Shown: positions 47,054 through 57,955, counted from the stretch's first letter. The stretch is DNA of 64,000 bases from Proteus sp. FME41 (GCF_014897315.1 NZ_JABUYL010000015.1:1-64000), one strand, 5' to 3'. Numbers and translations are program-made. Notes: generated by a model from the letters alone, not told the origin.

Positions 47054-47904
47054 TTGCGTTTTTCTAATGTTCTATGACGTGATTGTACGTTTTTTCCTCT
47101 AGAACGGAAATAATCTGCCAGTTGCTCTGCAACATAAACAGAACGGTGTTTCCCACCTGTACAACCAATGGCAACCGTAAGATAGCTACGATTATTGGTT
47201 TCTAACATCGGCAACCAGAGTTCAAGATAGCTTCTTGTTTGATAAATAAAGTTATGAACTTCGGTATGTCTATCTAAAAATGCAGCGACAGGGCGATCAA
47301 GACCAGTCATTGGACGTAGTTTAGGATCCCAATGTGGGTTTGGTAAGAATCGCACATCAAAAACATAGTCTGCATCAATAGGAATACCATGCTTAAAGCC
47401 AAAAGATTCAAAGACCATGGTGAGCTCACGTTCACGTTTACCTAATAAACGGGTACGTAACATTTCTGCGAGCTCATGAACTGACATTTCTGAAGTGTCA
47501 ATGATGAGGTCAGCACGTGATCGCAATGGCTCAAGCAGATCACTTTCGGTATCAATCGCCACTTCTAATGAAAGGTTTTTGGTCGAAAGCGGGTGTAGAC
47601 GTCGTGTATCACTATAACGACGAATTAAGGTATTTCTGTCTGCGTCTAAAAATAAGAGTTGTGGAGAATATTCAGCGGGTAAATTTTCCAGCGCTTTTTC
47701 GAAGATCTCCGGTGACTCTGGCATATTTCGGACATCAATACTGACTGCGGCAGCAGAAGCATCACGTTCAGCCAGTGTTTTTGCGAGCTCAGGTAAAAGA
47801 TCAACAGGCAAGTTATCAACACAATAAAATCCCATGTCTTCAAGCGCACGTAAAGCGACTGACTTACCTGAACCAGAGCGTCCGCTGACTATCATCAGCA
47901 CCAT
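47050..47904 (-). CDS. rapZ: RNase adapter protein RapZ
   Basis: Adapter that delivers the small RNA GlmZ to RNase E, controlling glucosamine-6-phosphate synthase. The 284 residues match the E. coli length, with Walker A GRSGSGKS (8-15), Walker B region LLFLDAD and the C-terminal RNA-binding part [20 protein letters not shown] plus a basic tail. It is placed between ptsN and npr as usual. Confidence 0.97.
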   Translation of the reverse strand: MVLMIVSGRSGSGKSVALRALEDMGFYCVDNLPVDLLPELAKTLAERDASAAAVSIDVRNMPESPEIFEKALENLPAEYSPQLLFLDADRNTLIRRYSDTRRLHPLSTKNLSLEVAIDTESDLLEPLRSRADLIIDTSEMSVHELAEMLRTRLLGKRERELTMVFESFGFKHGIPIDADYVFDVRFLPNPHWDPKLRPMTGLDRPVAAFLDRHTEVHNFIYQTRSYLELWLPMLETNNRSYLTVAIGCTGGKHRSVYVAEQLADYFRSRGKNVQSRHRTLEKRK

Positions 47905-47984
47905 GAGGTAGCTCCCCTATAATTTCCCAGTGATGAATATCATCCCACTGTATGCTATTCGCGTCCTAATAAACCCGTAGGGGA

Positions 47985-48452
47985 TTATTCTGTGATAATC
48001 TGATAAAGCTCGTCATCACTTTGTGCGGAGCGTAGTCGGCGACATAAGTTTTTATCTGCCAACTGTTTTGCAATCAAAGACAGTGTGTGTAAATGTTCCT
48101 TGCATTGTGTTGCAGGAACGAGTAATGCGAACAACAAATCGACAGGTTGATTATCAATAGCGTCGAAGGCAATAGGTTCGCTTAGGTGAAGAAACACACC
48201 AACTACTTTTTCTGTTTCATCACTTTCAATACGTCCATGAGGGATAGCTAATCCTCCCCCAATTCCTGTTGTACCGACTTTTTCACGCGTCAGTAAGGCT
48301 TCAAATATCAGTGTTTCAGGTAAATTAAGTGCTTTTGCCGCATTTTCACTGATAATTTCTAACGCGCGCTTTTTGCTCGTGCAATGCACATCATTATGCG
48401 TACATGCCAGAGAAAGTACGTCGCTAATATTCATCTTTGTATCGTTGTTCAT
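47985..48452 (-). CDS. ptsN: Nitrogen regulatory EIIA protein PtsN
   Basis: Terminal phosphate acceptor of the nitrogen PTS, regulating potassium transport and envelope functions. The 155 residues have the phosphorylated His72 in GGGLAIPHGRI, and FDAIDNQPVDLLFALLVPA. ATG at 48452 (MNNDTK) is preferred, matching E. coli; a GTG four codons upstream is possible. A hairpin lies between it and hpf. Confidence 0.95.
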   Translation of the reverse strand: MNNDTKMNISDVLSLACTHNDVHCTSKKRALEIISENAAKALNLPETLIFEALLTREKVGTTGIGGGLAIPHGRIESDETEKVVGVFLHLSEPIAFDAIDNQPVDLLFALLVPATQCKEHLHTLSLIAKQLADKNLCRRLRSAQSDDELYQIITE

Positions 48453-48474
48453 TGTCTTATTCACTTAGACCAGC

Positions 48475-48505
48475 AAACCAGATGCCACAAAGTGACATCT
48501 GGTTT
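48475..48505 (-). promoter_or_regulatory. Hairpin between hpf and ptsN
   Basis: AAACCAGATG (48475-48484) pairs with CATCTGGTTT (48496-48505). On the minus strand it is followed by GCTGG, not a T run, and stands 22 bases before ptsN. It may adjust expression within the operon. Confidence 0.45.
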
Positions 48506-48600
48506 TTGTTACTGATATTGATTAGGCTTTGGCTTAAACCGAGTCATAAACAACGCAGTAACTTCGCCGATTGTATCCCCATTTCACAATGGGAAATGAA

Positions 48601-48888
48601 TTAATGTTGTCTCAGTTTATCTTTGTGTTTGGTTAATTGACGAGCCAGTTTATCCATTAGTCCATCAATTGCTGCATACATATCGTCTGCTTCTGCAGAG
48701 GCATGCAATTCACCGCCATTAACTTGAATAGTCGCTTCCGCGATTTTATTCACTTTCTCGACTTTCAGGATAACCTGAATGTTATTAATTTTGTCAAAGA
48801 ACTGAGGTAATTTCGCGCTTTTTGCTTTGACGGTGTCACGCAGGGCATCGGTTAGTTCAATATTATGACCAGTGATTTGAAGTTCCAT
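48601..48888 (-). CDS. hpf: Ribosome hibernation promoting factor
   Basis: Short HPF (95 residues) that binds the 30S decoding region in stationary phase and promotes 100S dimers. It shows MELQITGHNIELTDALRD, VNGGELHASAEADDMYAAIDGLMDKLARQLTKHKDKLRQH. AAGGA lies before the ATG at 48888; upstream codons would overlap rpoN closely. It follows rpoN by 23 bases. Confidence 0.97.
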   Translation of the reverse strand: MELQITGHNIELTDALRDTVKAKSAKLPQFFDKINNIQVILKVEKVNKIAEATIQVNGGELHASAEADDMYAAIDGLMDKLARQLTKHKDKLRQH

Positions 48889-48911
48889 AGTGTCTTCCTT
48901 CTCAATTATGC

Positions 48912-50393
48912 TCAAACCAACTCTTTGCGTTGATTTGAAGGCGGGATGGATAATGACTCTCTATATTTCGCAACAGTACGTCGAGCAACTTGTATACCAA
49001 GCTCTGCGAGCATATTTGCCAGTTTACTATCACTTAGTGGTTTCGCTGGATTTTCTGCTGCGATTAGTTTCTTCACTAAAGCCCTGATTGCTGTCGAAGA
49101 GGCTTCGCCTCCGCTATCAGTATTCACATGGCTAGAGAAAAAATACTTCAATTCGAAAATTCCTCTTGGGCAATGCAAAAATTTTTGCGTTGTCACTCGA
49201 GAAATAGTGGATTCGTGCATTTCAACCTGTTCAGCAATATCAGCTAAAACAAGCGGTTTCATATGCTCGTCACCCCATTCGAAAAATGCCTGCTGTGTGT
49301 CAACAATGCAATGAGCGACTTTTAATAATGTCTCATTACGGCTTTCTAAACTTTTTATCAGCCATTTGGCTTCTTGTAAATTGTCACGAATAAACTTTCC
49401 ATCGCTTTCATTTTGGGTTGATTGGCCCAATGCAGCATAGGTCTCATTTATGCGTAGGCGAGGAATGCTATCTGTATTTAACTCAACTTGCCAGCGTTCA
49501 CCTGATTTTTTTACCAGTATATCTGGGATAACATACTCTGACTCACCCGTATCAATGCTTAATCCAGGTTTAGGGTCAAGAGACTGAATCATCTCAATAA
49601 CCGATTTTAGTGTCTCTTCTCGTAACTTTGTTTGACGCATCAATTGGCGAAAGTCGCGATTACCCAGTAATTCTAGGTGTTGGCTAACCACTAACTGCGT
49701 TTCTTTAAGATAAGGCGTATCTATGGGAAAAGCAGAAAGTTGAACCAAAAGGCACTCTTTTAGATCACGAGCAGCAACACCAATAGGATCAAAGCGTTGA
49801 ATACGTTTTAATACGGCTTCAACTTCATCAAGCTCTAACTCATCATCGCCCATTCCAGTCAGGATGTCATCTGTTGTGACAGTTAAATATCCTGTTTCAT
49901 CTACTGCATCTATAATACTTATCGCGATTGCTCTGTCTGTTTCTGAAAATGGGGTGAGATCAGCCTGCCAGGTTAGATAATCTTGCAATGAAGCCGTTGT
50001 TTCACCTTGATACAGTGGAAGTTCATCATCCATATAGTCATTACTGGTGCCAGAAGGAGTACCTGCGGTGTAGATCTCTTCCCATTGCGTATCTAATGGC
50101 AGATCGTCAGGCATCTCTTTTTGTTCTAAAGCATCCAGTGTGTCGAACTCTTCAATCTCGTTATCTGTTGTTTTTTCGGTTATCGAATCCGATGGACTAT
50201 CTGTATTAGACCCTTCTTCTGAAATAGGATCTTGCTGTTCATCTTCTTGTTCGAGAAGAGGGTTAGATTCGAGCGCTTGTTGAATTTCTTGTTGTAATTC
50301 AAGCGTAGAAAGTTGCAACAAACGAATAGCCTGTTGTAGCTGTGGCGTCATTGCCAATTGCTGACTGAGACGAAGTTGCAGACTTTGTTTCAT
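48912..50393 (-). CDS. rpoN: RNA polymerase sigma-54 factor
   Basis: Sigma factor for nitrogen and other enhancer-dependent promoters. The 493 residues contain the glutamine-rich activator-binding region I ([24 protein letters not shown]), an acidic region II (about 50-130), the core-binding domain, a helix-turn-helix, and the RpoN box near the C-terminus ([10 protein letters not shown]). It follows lptB by 59 bases, in standard order. Confidence 0.98.
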   Translation of the reverse strand: MKQSLQLRLSQQLAMTPQLQQAIRLLQLSTLELQQEIQQALESNPLLEQEDEQQDPISEEGSNTDSPSDSITEKTTDNEIEEFDTLDALEQKEMPDDLPLDTQWEEIYTAGTPSGTSNDYMDDELPLYQGETTASLQDYLTWQADLTPFSETDRAIAISIIDAVDETGYLTVTTDDILTGMGDDELELDEVEAVLKRIQRFDPIGVAARDLKECLLVQLSAFPIDTPYLKETQLVVSQHLELLGNRDFRQLMRQTKLREETLKSVIEMIQSLDPKPGLSIDTGESEYVIPDILVKKSGERWQVELNTDSIPRLRINETYAALGQSTQNESDGKFIRDNLQEAKWLIKSLESRNETLLKVAHCIVDTQQAFFEWGDEHMKPLVLADIAEQVEMHESTISRVTTQKFLHCPRGIFELKYFFSSHVNTDSGGEASSTAIRALVKKLIAAENPAKPLSDSKLANMLAELGIQVARRTVAKYRESLSIPPSNQRKELV

Positions 50394-50452
50394 AATAATG
50401 CGATGAGTCCTTTGCTGTTGTCATCCATGACAGAGTAAAAGTGAATCAAAGA

Positions 50453-51178
50453 TTACAGGCGGAAGCCTTCACCTAAGTAGACACGTTTAACTTGCTCATT
50501 TTCAAGAATTTCTTCTGGTGAACCATGAGCAATAAGGTGACCTTGACTCACAATATAGGCTCGTTCACACACATCTAATGTTTCACGAACGTTATGGTCA
50601 GTAATCAGAACACCTAATCCATAATCACGTAGATGTTGAATAATTTTCTTAATATCTAATACAGAGATAGGGTCAACACCCGCAAAAGGTTCATCTAATA
50701 AAATAAATTTAGGGTTTGCGGCTAATGCGCGTGCAATTTCAACACGGCGACGTTCACCCCCTGATAATGATTGTCCCAAACTGTTACGTAAATGACTGAC
50801 ATTAAACTCTTCTAACAGTTCTTCAGCACGATCTTTTCGCTGTTCTGGTGTTAAATCATGACGGATTTCTAAAATCCCCATGATATTGTCGTAAACGCTT
50901 AATCGTCTAAAAATAGAGGCTTCTTGAGGCAGATAGCCTATTCCTTTACGTGCACGTTCATGTAACGGTAGCAGGGTAATATCTTCATCATCAATAGTAA
51001 TGCTTCCTGCATCGCGAGCAACGATACCAACAACCATATAGAATGTGGTTGTTTTACCTGCACCATTAGGGCCAAGTAAGCCAACAATCTCACCTGAGTT
51101 AACATTTAAGCTAACATCACCGACGACGGTGCGTCCTTTGTATGCTTTCGCTAAATTTTCAGCTTTTAACAGCGCCAT
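50453..51178 (-). CDS. lptB: LPS export ABC transporter ATPase LptB
   Basis: ATPase powering LPS extraction by LptFG and its push along the LptCAD bridge. The 241 residues equal E. coli LptB. Walker A GPNGAGKT is at 36-43, signature LSGGERRR and Walker [14 protein letters not shown] follow. It lies six bases after lptA. Confidence 0.98.
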   Translation of the reverse strand: MALLKAENLAKAYKGRTVVGDVSLNVNSGEIVGLLGPNGAGKTTTFYMVVGIVARDAGSITIDDEDITLLPLHERARKGIGYLPQEASIFRRLSVYDNIMGILEIRHDLTPEQRKDRAEELLEEFNVSHLRNSLGQSLSGGERRRVEIARALAANPKFILLDEPFAGVDPISVLDIKKIIQHLRDYGLGVLITDHNVRETLDVCERAYIVSQGHLIAHGSPEEILENEQVKRVYLGEGFRL

Positions 51179-51184
51179 AAAGTG

Positions 51185-51718
51185 TTACTTACCTTTGTTG
51201 TTAACACCAGGACCTTTCTCTTGCAACTGAGAAGGCAGTAAAACAGTGGTAACTTGCTTACCTTTACCGCTAAATGCTTCCATTTGCTGAGTTGGGACGA
51301 GATAAGTGATCTTATCGCCGGTGATATTACTGTCTAATTGTTCAAGATAGGCTTTACCCGTTAAGGTCATTAATTCTTTATCCATTTCATAGGTCATTTT
51401 ATCACCACGACCTTTGATAGGCTTGCCATCATCTTGTAGCTGATAAAAAGTCACTGGATTACCAAAGGCTTCTATCACAATCTTTTTGGAATCACCCCCA
51501 GGGCGAGTGACCACAACTCTATCAGCACGGATATCGATAGATCCTTGTTTGATTACAACATTTTGTGTAAATGTTGTAATATTTTTTTCCAGATCAAGCG
51601 ACTGTTTTTCTGAGTTGACAACAATCGGTTGTTGAGTGTCATCTTTAAGCGCCATTACAGGTACACTTACTGCTAATAATGTACCGATAATCAGTGTATT
51701 ACGGATTTTTTGATTCAT
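51185..51718 (-). CDS. lptA: LPS transport periplasmic protein LptA
   Basis: Periplasmic bridge protein for LPS. A signal peptide (cleavage near VPVMALKDD) precedes an OstA-type beta-jellyroll with VVVTRPGG and VTFYQLQDDGKPIKG. The ATG at 51718 is preferred because GAG stands 7 bases upstream; an ATG at 51730 is an alternative. Both overlap the end of lptC. Length is 177 residues. Confidence 0.94.
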   Translation of the reverse strand: MNQKIRNTLIIGTLLAVSVPVMALKDDTQQPIVVNSEKQSLDLEKNITTFTQNVVIKQGSIDIRADRVVVTRPGGDSKKIVIEAFGNPVTFYQLQDDGKPIKGRGDKMTYEMDKELMTLTGKAYLEQLDSNITGDKITYLVPTQQMEAFSGKGKQVTTVLLPSQLQEKGPGVNNKGK

Positions 51719-52277
51719 TAGGGATCTCATAATAGGTGTTTACCTTTTCAATCAGCTCTGCCCGTTTCTCGCGCAGATTGCCTCGCATTTTTAAGCCGAC
51801 TGATTTCAGTCCGACGCCGATAATAGTCACTTCATCATCTGAGGAAACATCCTGTGTATCCAAATTAGCGATAGCGTTATCTGTGCTTATTCTCTGTAAT
51901 TGAGAATCATCACTTAGGCTATCAATTTGAACATCACCATAAAGATAGAGCATTTTACTGTTTGTTAGCTTGGCTTTATTGGCGCGTACGGTCCATGTTG
52001 CATCCCCTGTCGGCGAATAAGTGGTTAAGACAGGGTTAGTAAACCATGTAAACTTTTGCTGCGAATAGTTTTTGACATCATCAGCAACCAGTTTATATCC
52101 CAGTATACCTGTTGGTTCATAAACAAAGGATATCGATGATTTAGATTGATAGGTTGGCTGACCATCATCAACAATCTCACCATCACCGAATTCAGTGTTG
52201 TTAGTATAGTTCCAACCAATTAGCGCAAGGGCAATAATGGCGAGAATTAAGGTAAACCAGGATTTTAATTTATTCAT
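51699..52277 (-). CDS. lptC: LPS export protein LptC
   Basis: Bitopic inner-membrane protein receiving LPS from LptBFG. The 192 residues have an N-terminal membrane segment (about 7-24) and a periplasmic jellyroll with YSPTGDATWTVRANKAKL and MLYLYGDVQIDSL. It follows kdsC by 16 bases and overlaps lptA. Confidence 0.95.
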   Translation of the reverse strand: MNKLKSWFTLILAIIALALIGWNYTNNTEFGDGEIVDDGQPTYQSKSSISFVYEPTGILGYKLVADDVKNYSQQKFTWFTNPVLTTYSPTGDATWTVRANKAKLTNSKMLYLYGDVQIDSLSDDSQLQRISTDNAIANLDTQDVSSDDEVTIIGVGLKSVGLKMRGNLREKRAELIEKVNTYYEIPNESKNP

Positions 52278-52293
52278 TCTGTGTCGTTATACG

Positions 52294-52851
52294 TTAAATC
52301 GAAAGACCTTTAGCTTCATCAAGCTGATCTTGCGCTAAAAGGATTAAATCACATAATTCTCGTACTGCACCACGCCCACCCGCAATGCGAGTGACATAAT
52401 CAGCACGAGGTGTGAGTAATGGGTGAGCATCAGCAACTACGACAGAAAGCCCTACTTTTTCCATTACGGGCAAATCAATTAGGTCATCACCAATATAAGC
52501 TGTTTGTTCAGGTTTAAGGTTTAGTGTATCTAACAGTTGTTGATACGCCAAAAGCTTATTATGCTGACCTTGGTAAAGATATGTAATGCCAAGGGTTTTA
52601 GCACGATCTTCTAATAGTGTAGACTGACGACCCGTAATGATAGCAACCTCAATGCCGGATGTAAGCAAACAACGGATGCCATACCCATCCCGCACATTAA
52701 AGGCTTTTAGCTCTTCACCATTATTGCCCATGTAAATGAGTCCATCAGACATCACACCATCAACATCACAAATCAGCAATTGGACTTTTTCTGCTTTTTT
52801 GATGATTTTCTCACTTACCGCACCATAACAAGTTTCTATCATTGTATTCAT
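52294..52851 (-). CDS. kdsC: 3-deoxy-D-manno-octulosonate 8-phosphate phosphatase
   Basis: HAD-family phosphatase releasing Kdo for LPS inner-core synthesis. The 185 residues contain the nucleophile motif ICDVDGVMSDG (Asp29, Asp31), a later ITGRQS motif, and YIGDDLIDLPVM with metal-binding aspartates. The small size without a cap fits the tetrameric KdsC type. Confidence 0.97.
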   Translation of the reverse strand: MNTMIETCYGAVSEKIIKKAEKVQLLICDVDGVMSDGLIYMGNNGEELKAFNVRDGYGIRCLLTSGIEVAIITGRQSTLLEDRAKTLGITYLYQGQHNKLLAYQQLLDTLNLKPEQTAYIGDDLIDLPVMEKVGLSVVVADAHPLLTPRADYVTRIAGGRGAVRELCDLILLAQDQLDEAKGLSI

Positions 52852-52878
52852 TTTTATCCTTGGAACGTTATGACTAGC

Positions 52879-53853
52879 TTATACAACACCGGCTTGTAAT
52901 AAATCATGCATATGCAAAACACCTAACAGGATATCACTATCTTGTTCTGTCACTAAGAGCGAGGTGATATGTTTTGCCTGCATTAAATTAAGCGCTTCAA
53001 CGGCTAAGCAATCAGGACGAATACGAATACCGCCTTTTGTCATCACATCCGAAATTTTGGCGTTATTAAGGTCGATACCTAAATCAAAGATGCGTCGTAA
53101 GTCACCGTCAGTAAAGATGCCGTTAATCAGCATACTATCATCGCAAATAACCGTCATACCTAATTTTTTACGGGTAATTTCAACAAGTGCTTCACGCAAG
53201 GAGGCGTCTTTGGTAACGCGAGGTATATCGGCGTCTTTATTCATTAAATCGCTTACGTGAAGGAGCAGTTTACGGCCTAGAGCTCCCCCCGGATGAGAAA
53301 GTGCAAAATCTTCAGCAGTAAAACCGCGAGCACGTAAAAGTGCAATAGCCAGCGCATCGCCCATGACCAATGTTGCTGTTGTGCTCGTTGTCGGCGCTAA
53401 TCCTAAAGGGCAGGCTTCTTTGGGGACTTTGATACAAAGATGAATATCAGACGCTTTCCCCATTGTGCTGTGAGGAGTGCGTGTCATACAAATCAGTGTT
53501 ATCTGTTTACGTTTAAGGACAGGGATCAGGGCGAGGATCTCGCTGGCTTCACCTGAATTTGAAATCGCCAAAACAATATCTTTTTCTGTCACCATGCCTA
53601 AATCGCCATGGCTTGCTTCCCCAGGATGAACAAAAAAAGAAGGTGTTCCTGTGCTGGCAAATGTGGCTGCAATTTTATGCCCAATGTGGCCTGACTTTCC
53701 CATACCCATCACAATGACTCTGCCTTGGCAGTGAAAAATTTTTTCACAAGCAAGGGTAAAATCATCGTTGATGTATTGTTCTAGCTCAGCTAACCCATCA
53801 CGTTCAATATGAAGGACTTTTTTTCCTGCTTGCTGAAAATCAAACTCGGTCAT
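52879..53853 (-). CDS. kdsD: D-arabinose 5-phosphate isomerase
   Basis: Converts ribulose 5-phosphate to arabinose 5-phosphate, the Kdo precursor. The 324 residues comprise an SIS sugar-isomerase domain (about 35-180; GMGKSGHIGHKIAATFASTGTPSFFVHPGEASHGD) and two CBS domains (about 205-324). It precedes kdsC, as in E. coli. Confidence 0.97.
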   Translation of the reverse strand: MTEFDFQQAGKKVLHIERDGLAELEQYINDDFTLACEKIFHCQGRVIVMGMGKSGHIGHKIAATFASTGTPSFFVHPGEASHGDLGMVTEKDIVLAISNSGEASEILALIPVLKRKQITLICMTRTPHSTMGKASDIHLCIKVPKEACPLGLAPTTSTTATLVMGDALAIALLRARGFTAEDFALSHPGGALGRKLLLHVSDLMNKDADIPRVTKDASLREALVEITRKKLGMTVICDDSMLINGIFTDGDLRRIFDLGIDLNNAKISDVMTKGGIRIRPDCLAVEALNLMQAKHITSLLVTEQDSDILLGVLHMHDLLQAGVV

Positions 53854-53871
53854 TTTTTTGTACCATTTATT

Positions 53872-54852
53872 TTAGGTTAAGAGAGAATGTGCAACGCACA
53901 ACACCGTAATATAAACAATAAAGCAAACTAATAAGAATATCCCTTTTCCTCGATTAAGGCGCCGTTTTCGCCCTAAGGAAAAGACAGAAAACAGTAAACT
54001 GGCGACACCAAGCACAGCAAAACTAAAATAAAATGCATTGATATTCAAAGTGCTTGGTGAGAGCAATGCGGGCATACCTAACACAAAGGTAAGATTAAAA
54101 ATATTAGCACCAATAATATTTCCTAACGCTAATTCATTCTCGCGTCTTAGTGCTGCCACAATTGTTGTTGCTAATTCGGGTAGGCTTGTTCCAATCGATA
54201 GCAAGGTTAAACCAACAAAAAAGCCACTAAGATGATACTGTTGCATTAAAATAAAGACATTATCTAATATCATTTGAGTCGCAACTGGAATAATCAGTAA
54301 GGCAATAACGACCCAAAAAAGAGCAACAGAATTGCGAGGATTAGTTTGCAATTCAAAACGCGTTAAGGTTTCTAAAGGCAGGACATGGCGCTCTTGTGTG
54401 AGCGTTTTATGCATTGTTTTTATCATGAGAAAAATAGAGGCAAAGCCAATAAAAAAGAGCAACGTGCCTTCTCTAAGCCCGAGGTTTCCGCTAGAAACAA
54501 TAATACCGACTAACATGATGACTATAATCATCAAGGGGAGCTCTTTTTTTAGCACCGCGGATTGAATATTCATGGGATAAATCATCGCGCCAATACCTGC
54601 GATGAGAAGAAGATTCGTCAGTGTAGAACCAATTGCTGTACCGATAGCGATATCCGGTAAGTTATGAACAGAAGCATCAGCCGAAATAAAAAGCTCAGGT
54701 AATGACGTGCCTGTGCCTACAATTAAAATACCGATAACGGCGGGAGGGATTTTTAACGATTGCGCAAAAACGCTCGCACCATAAACTAATCGGTCTGATG
54801 CATAAACGAGTAACATCAACCCAAAAATTAAAAGAGACAAAGTAATCAACAT
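53872..54852 (-). CDS. yrbG: Calcium/sodium antiporter-family protein YrbG
   Basis: A 326-residue inner-membrane protein of the CaCA family with about ten hydrophobic segments arranged as two inverted repeats. Each half carries an alpha motif: GTGTSLPELFISADAS (about 46-61) and SIGTSLPELATTIVAA. It starts the yrbG-kdsD-kdsC-lptCAB minus-strand group, divergent from mlaF. Transport activity in enterobacteria is not well established. Confidence 0.94.
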   Translation of the reverse strand: MLITLSLLIFGLMLLVYASDRLVYGASVFAQSLKIPPAVIGILIVGTGTSLPELFISADASVHNLPDIAIGTAIGSTLTNLLLIAGIGAMIYPMNIQSAVLKKELPLMIIVIMLVGIIVSSGNLGLREGTLLFFIGFASIFLMIKTMHKTLTQERHVLPLETLTRFELQTNPRNSVALFWVVIALLIIPVATQMILDNVFILMQQYHLSGFFVGLTLLSIGTSLPELATTIVAALRRENELALGNIIGANIFNLTFVLGMPALLSPSTLNINAFYFSFAVLGVASLLFSVFSLGRKRRLNRGKGIFLLVCFIVYITVLCVAHSLLT

Positions 54853-55095
54853 GCCATCAGTTTTCCAACAATGAACGAATAAAGAAAGAAAAAACCAATA
54901 AGACAGGGCTGATAAAAAAACATATTGTCAAAAGGTTTTACTAATTCACCATATTTTGACTAGCCAAGCACGAAAAGTAAAATCAACCGTGCAATAAATT
55001 GCTAAATAGTGGTGATTTCTTTGTAACATAACGAATGACCTGCCAAAATAGCGTAAAAATTCGTTTATGCAGACAGGCTTGAGGATGTTTTATTC

Positions 55096-55908
55096 ATGAA
55101 CGCACAATCTGACAATCTAATTGAAGTGCGCAATATGAACTTCACCCGCGGTAGCAGGAAGATTTTCTCTGAGATTAATCTTGTTGTACCTAGAGGGAAA
55201 GTGACGGCGATTATGGGCCCTTCAGGGATTGGTAAAACAACTTTATTGCGCCTAATGGGAGGACAAATCCTTCCAGATAGTGGTGAAATTTGGTTTGATG
55301 GCGACAATATTCCTGCGCTATCACGTTCTGCGTTGTATCACGCAAGAAAGAAAATGAGTATGCTTTTTCAATCAGGCGCACTGTTCACGGATATGAATGT
55401 GTTTGAAAATGTGGCATTCCCACTAAGAGAGCATACTAATTTACCTGAAGCACTCATTCGTACAACCGTGATGATGAAACTTGAAGCGGTGGGTTTGCGT
55501 GGTGCCGCCAGTTTAATGCCTTCTGAATTATCGGGTGGTATGGCGAGAAGAGCGGCATTAGCAAGAGCCATTGCGCTTGATCCTGAGTTAATTATGTTTG
55601 ATGAACCTTTTGTTGGGCAAGATCCTATCACGATGGGTGTACTTGTTAAGCTAATTGATGAACTAAATCATGCATTAGGTGTGACGTGCGTTGTGGTTTC
55701 TCATGATGTACCTGAAGTGCTAAGTATCGCTGATTATGCCTATATTGTTGCCGAGCAAAAAGTGATTGCTCAAGGCAGTGCAAAAGAATTACAAGATAAC
55801 CCAAATAGGCAAGTCAGGCAGTTTTTAGATGGTATTGCTGATGGCCCTGTGCCTTTCCGTTTTCCTGCGGGGGATTATCAGGACGACCTATTAGGACGAG
55901 GAAATTAG
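55096..55908 (+). CDS. mlaF: Phospholipid transport ATPase MlaF
   Basis: ATPase of the MlaFEDB complex that moves phospholipids between inner membrane and MlaC, keeping outer-membrane asymmetry. The 270 residues show Walker A GPSGIGKT (41-48), the variant signature LSGGMARR and Walker B LIMFDEPFVGQDP. It starts the mlaFEDCB-ibaG-murA run. Confidence 0.97.
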   Translation: MNAQSDNLIEVRNMNFTRGSRKIFSEINLVVPRGKVTAIMGPSGIGKTTLLRLMGGQILPDSGEIWFDGDNIPALSRSALYHARKKMSMLFQSGALFTDMNVFENVAFPLREHTNLPEALIRTTVMMKLEAVGLRGAASLMPSELSGGMARRAALARAIALDPELIMFDEPFVGQDPITMGVLVKLIDELNHALGVTCVVVSHDVPEVLSIADYAYIVAEQKVIAQGSAKELQDNPNRQVRQFLDGIADGPVPFRFPAGDYQDDLLGRGN

Positions 55909-55911
55909 TAC

Positions 55912-56691
55912 GTGGTAAATTTACTAGCTCGTATTGGCGCTAGAGCGTTAGCGATTTTTGCAACATTCGGTAGAGCAGGCATTATGCTCTTTCGAGCATT
56001 AGTCGGTAAGCCTGAATTTCGTAAACAGTGGCCTCTTCTAATGAAGCAACTGTATAACGTCGGCGTTCAATCATTATTGATTATCATGGTATCGGGTTTA
56101 TTTATCGGCATGGTGTTGGGACTGCAAGGTTATCTTGTATTAACAACCTTTAGTGCCGAAGCTAGCCTAGGTATGATGGTCGCACTCTCTTTATTAAGAG
56201 AATTAGGCCCTGTGGTGACTGCATTATTATTTGCAGGTCGAGCAGGTTCTGCATTAACAGCAGAAATCGGCTTAATGAAAGCCACAGAACAAATTTCCAG
56301 TTTAGAAATGATGGCGGTTGATCCTTTAAGACGTGTGGTTGCCCCACGTTTTTGGGCGGGTTTAATTAGTATGCCATTCCTTTCACTCATTTTTGTTGCC
56401 ATCGGTATTTGGGGTGGGGCAATTGTTGGGGTAGATTGGAAGGGAATTGATGAAGGCTTTTTCTGGGCATCTATGCAAGGTGCTGTCGAATGGCGACTAG
56501 ATTTAGTGAATTGTTTTATTAAGAGTGTCGTGTTCGCCATCACCGTCACTTGGATAGCGCTCTTTAACGGGTATGACGCAATCCCAACATCAGAAGGGAT
56601 TAGCAGAGCAACAACACGTACTGTTGTTCATTCATCGTTAGCCGTATTGGGTTTAGATTTTGTGCTAACAGCACTGATGTTTGGGAACTAA
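55912..56691 (+). CDS. mlaE: Phospholipid transport permease MlaE
   Basis: Permease of the Mla complex, 259 residues with about six hydrophobic segments. [46 protein letters not shown] is the family core. A GTG start at 55912 is used, three bases after the mlaF stop. Confidence 0.96.
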   Translation: MVNLLARIGARALAIFATFGRAGIMLFRALVGKPEFRKQWPLLMKQLYNVGVQSLLIIMVSGLFIGMVLGLQGYLVLTTFSAEASLGMMVALSLLRELGPVVTALLFAGRAGSALTAEIGLMKATEQISSLEMMAVDPLRRVVAPRFWAGLISMPFLSLIFVAIGIWGGAIVGVDWKGIDEGFFWASMQGAVEWRLDLVNCFIKSVVFAITVTWIALFNGYDAIPTSEGISRATTRTVVHSSLAVLGLDFVLTALMFGN

Positions 56692-56694
56692 GTC

Positions 56695-57231
56695 ATGCAA
56701 AGTAAAAAAATTGAAATTTGGGTTGGTCTATTTGTTTTGATCGCATTAGCTGCTGTTGTTTTCTTATGTCTGAAAGTGGCTGATATTAAAGAAATGGGTA
56801 ATCAACCGACTTATCGTGTTTATGCCAGTTTTGGTAATATTGGTGGATTAAAAGAGCGCTCTCCAATTAAAATTGGGGGGGTTGTTATTGGTCGTGTCGC
56901 ATCTATTTCTTTAAAAGAAGAAAATGAGGGTAACTACCGTCCTGAAGTCGCGCTCGATATTCTGAAAATTTATGACCACATTCCAGAAAGTAGCTCGCTA
57001 TCTATTCGTACCTCAGGTTTATTAGGTGAGCAATTCCTTGCGTTGAATTTAGGTTTTTATGATGAAGAGTTGGGATCTGATCTGCTAAAAGAGGGTGGAA
57101 CGATCACAAATACCAACTCCGCTATGGTACTAGAGGATTTAATCGGTCAATTCCTTTATAAAACAGGCGATGGTGATGATTCAGCAAAATCTGAATCTAA
57201 ACCGACAGAAGAACACGCTACATTACCTTAA
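56695..57231 (+). CDS. mlaD: Phospholipid transport MCE protein MlaD
   Basis: Single-pass inner-membrane protein forming a hexameric periplasmic ring. The 178 residues have one membrane segment (about 8-27) and an MCE domain (about 38-118) with YRVYASFGNIGGLKERSPIKIGGV and IRTSGLLGEQFLALN. It starts three bases after mlaE; 93 bases separate it from mlaC. Confidence 0.96.
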   Translation: MQSKKIEIWVGLFVLIALAAVVFLCLKVADIKEMGNQPTYRVYASFGNIGGLKERSPIKIGGVVIGRVASISLKEENEGNYRPEVALDILKIYDHIPESSSLSIRTSGLLGEQFLALNLGFYDEELGSDLLKEGGTITNTNSAMVLEDLIGQFLYKTGDGDDSAKSESKPTEEHATLP

Positions 57232-57324
57232 TGATGAATGCTTATACGATGCATTGATACTTTTTAACATGCGTAATAAATGCATCGTATTTATTGAAAC
57301 CCTATTTCGAGGAGAAGCGAAAAT

Positions 57325-57954
57325 ATGTTTAAACGCTTATTAATGGTCACGCTATTCGTGATAACGCCTTTTGCTATGGCGGTAGATAAAACCAATCCTT
57401 ATGCATTGATGGATGATGCAGCACAAAAGACGTTTACTAAATTAAAAAACGAGCAATCTGAAATTCGTAAGGATCCTGAAGTTTTACGCCAAATTGTTCA
57501 ACAAGAATTACTGCCTTATGTGCAAATTAAATATGCGGGCGCATTAGTATTAGGGCCTCATTATCGTACTGCAACACCCGCTCAGCGAGATGCGTATTTC
57601 ATTGCATTTGAAGCCTATCTTGCTCAAGTTTATGGTCAAGCCTTAGCGATGTATGAAGGACAAGAATACCGTATTGAGCCAGCAAAATCGTTTGCAGATA
57701 AATCGAATTTAACTATTCGCGTTACCATTATTGATAAAAATGGTCGCCCACCGGTTCGTCTCGATTTCCAATGGCGCAAAAATAGTAAAACGGGTGAATG
57801 GCAGGCTTATGACATGATTGCTGAAGGTGTGAGTATGATCACCACAAAGCAAAACGAATGGTCAGATATTTTAAATTCTAAAGGTGTCGAAGGTTTAACT
57901 AAACAGTTAGAAATCAGTGCTAAAACACCGATTACGCTTGAAGAGAAAAAATAA
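57325..57954 (+). CDS. mlaC: Phospholipid-binding periplasmic protein MlaC
   Basis: Soluble shuttle carrying phospholipids between MlaA-OmpC and MlaFEDB. The 209 residues have a signal peptide (cleavage near PFAMAVDK) and the MlaC/Ttg2D fold with [16 protein letters not shown] and [22 protein letters not shown] precedes the ATG. Confidence 0.96.
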   Translation: MFKRLLMVTLFVITPFAMAVDKTNPYALMDDAAQKTFTKLKNEQSEIRKDPEVLRQIVQQELLPYVQIKYAGALVLGPHYRTATPAQRDAYFIAFEAYLAQVYGQALAMYEGQEYRIEPAKSFADKSNLTIRVTIIDKNGRPPVRLDFQWRKNSKTGEWQAYDMIAEGVSMITTKQNEWSDILNSKGVEGLTKQLEISAKTPITLEEKK

Positions 57955-57955
57955 A

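Noticed and set aside
48533-48596. Third copy of the dispersed palindromic repeat, suggested by AACAACGCAGTAACTT
   Set aside because: Only a short segment matches and the partner arm is missing; too weak to call.
48946-49314. 122-codon plus-strand frame inside rpoN
   Set aside because: Antisense shadow of the conserved sigma-54 C-terminal region.
56130-56549. 139-codon minus-strand frame inside mlaE
   Set aside because: Antisense to a conserved permease; codon bias of mlaE explains it.
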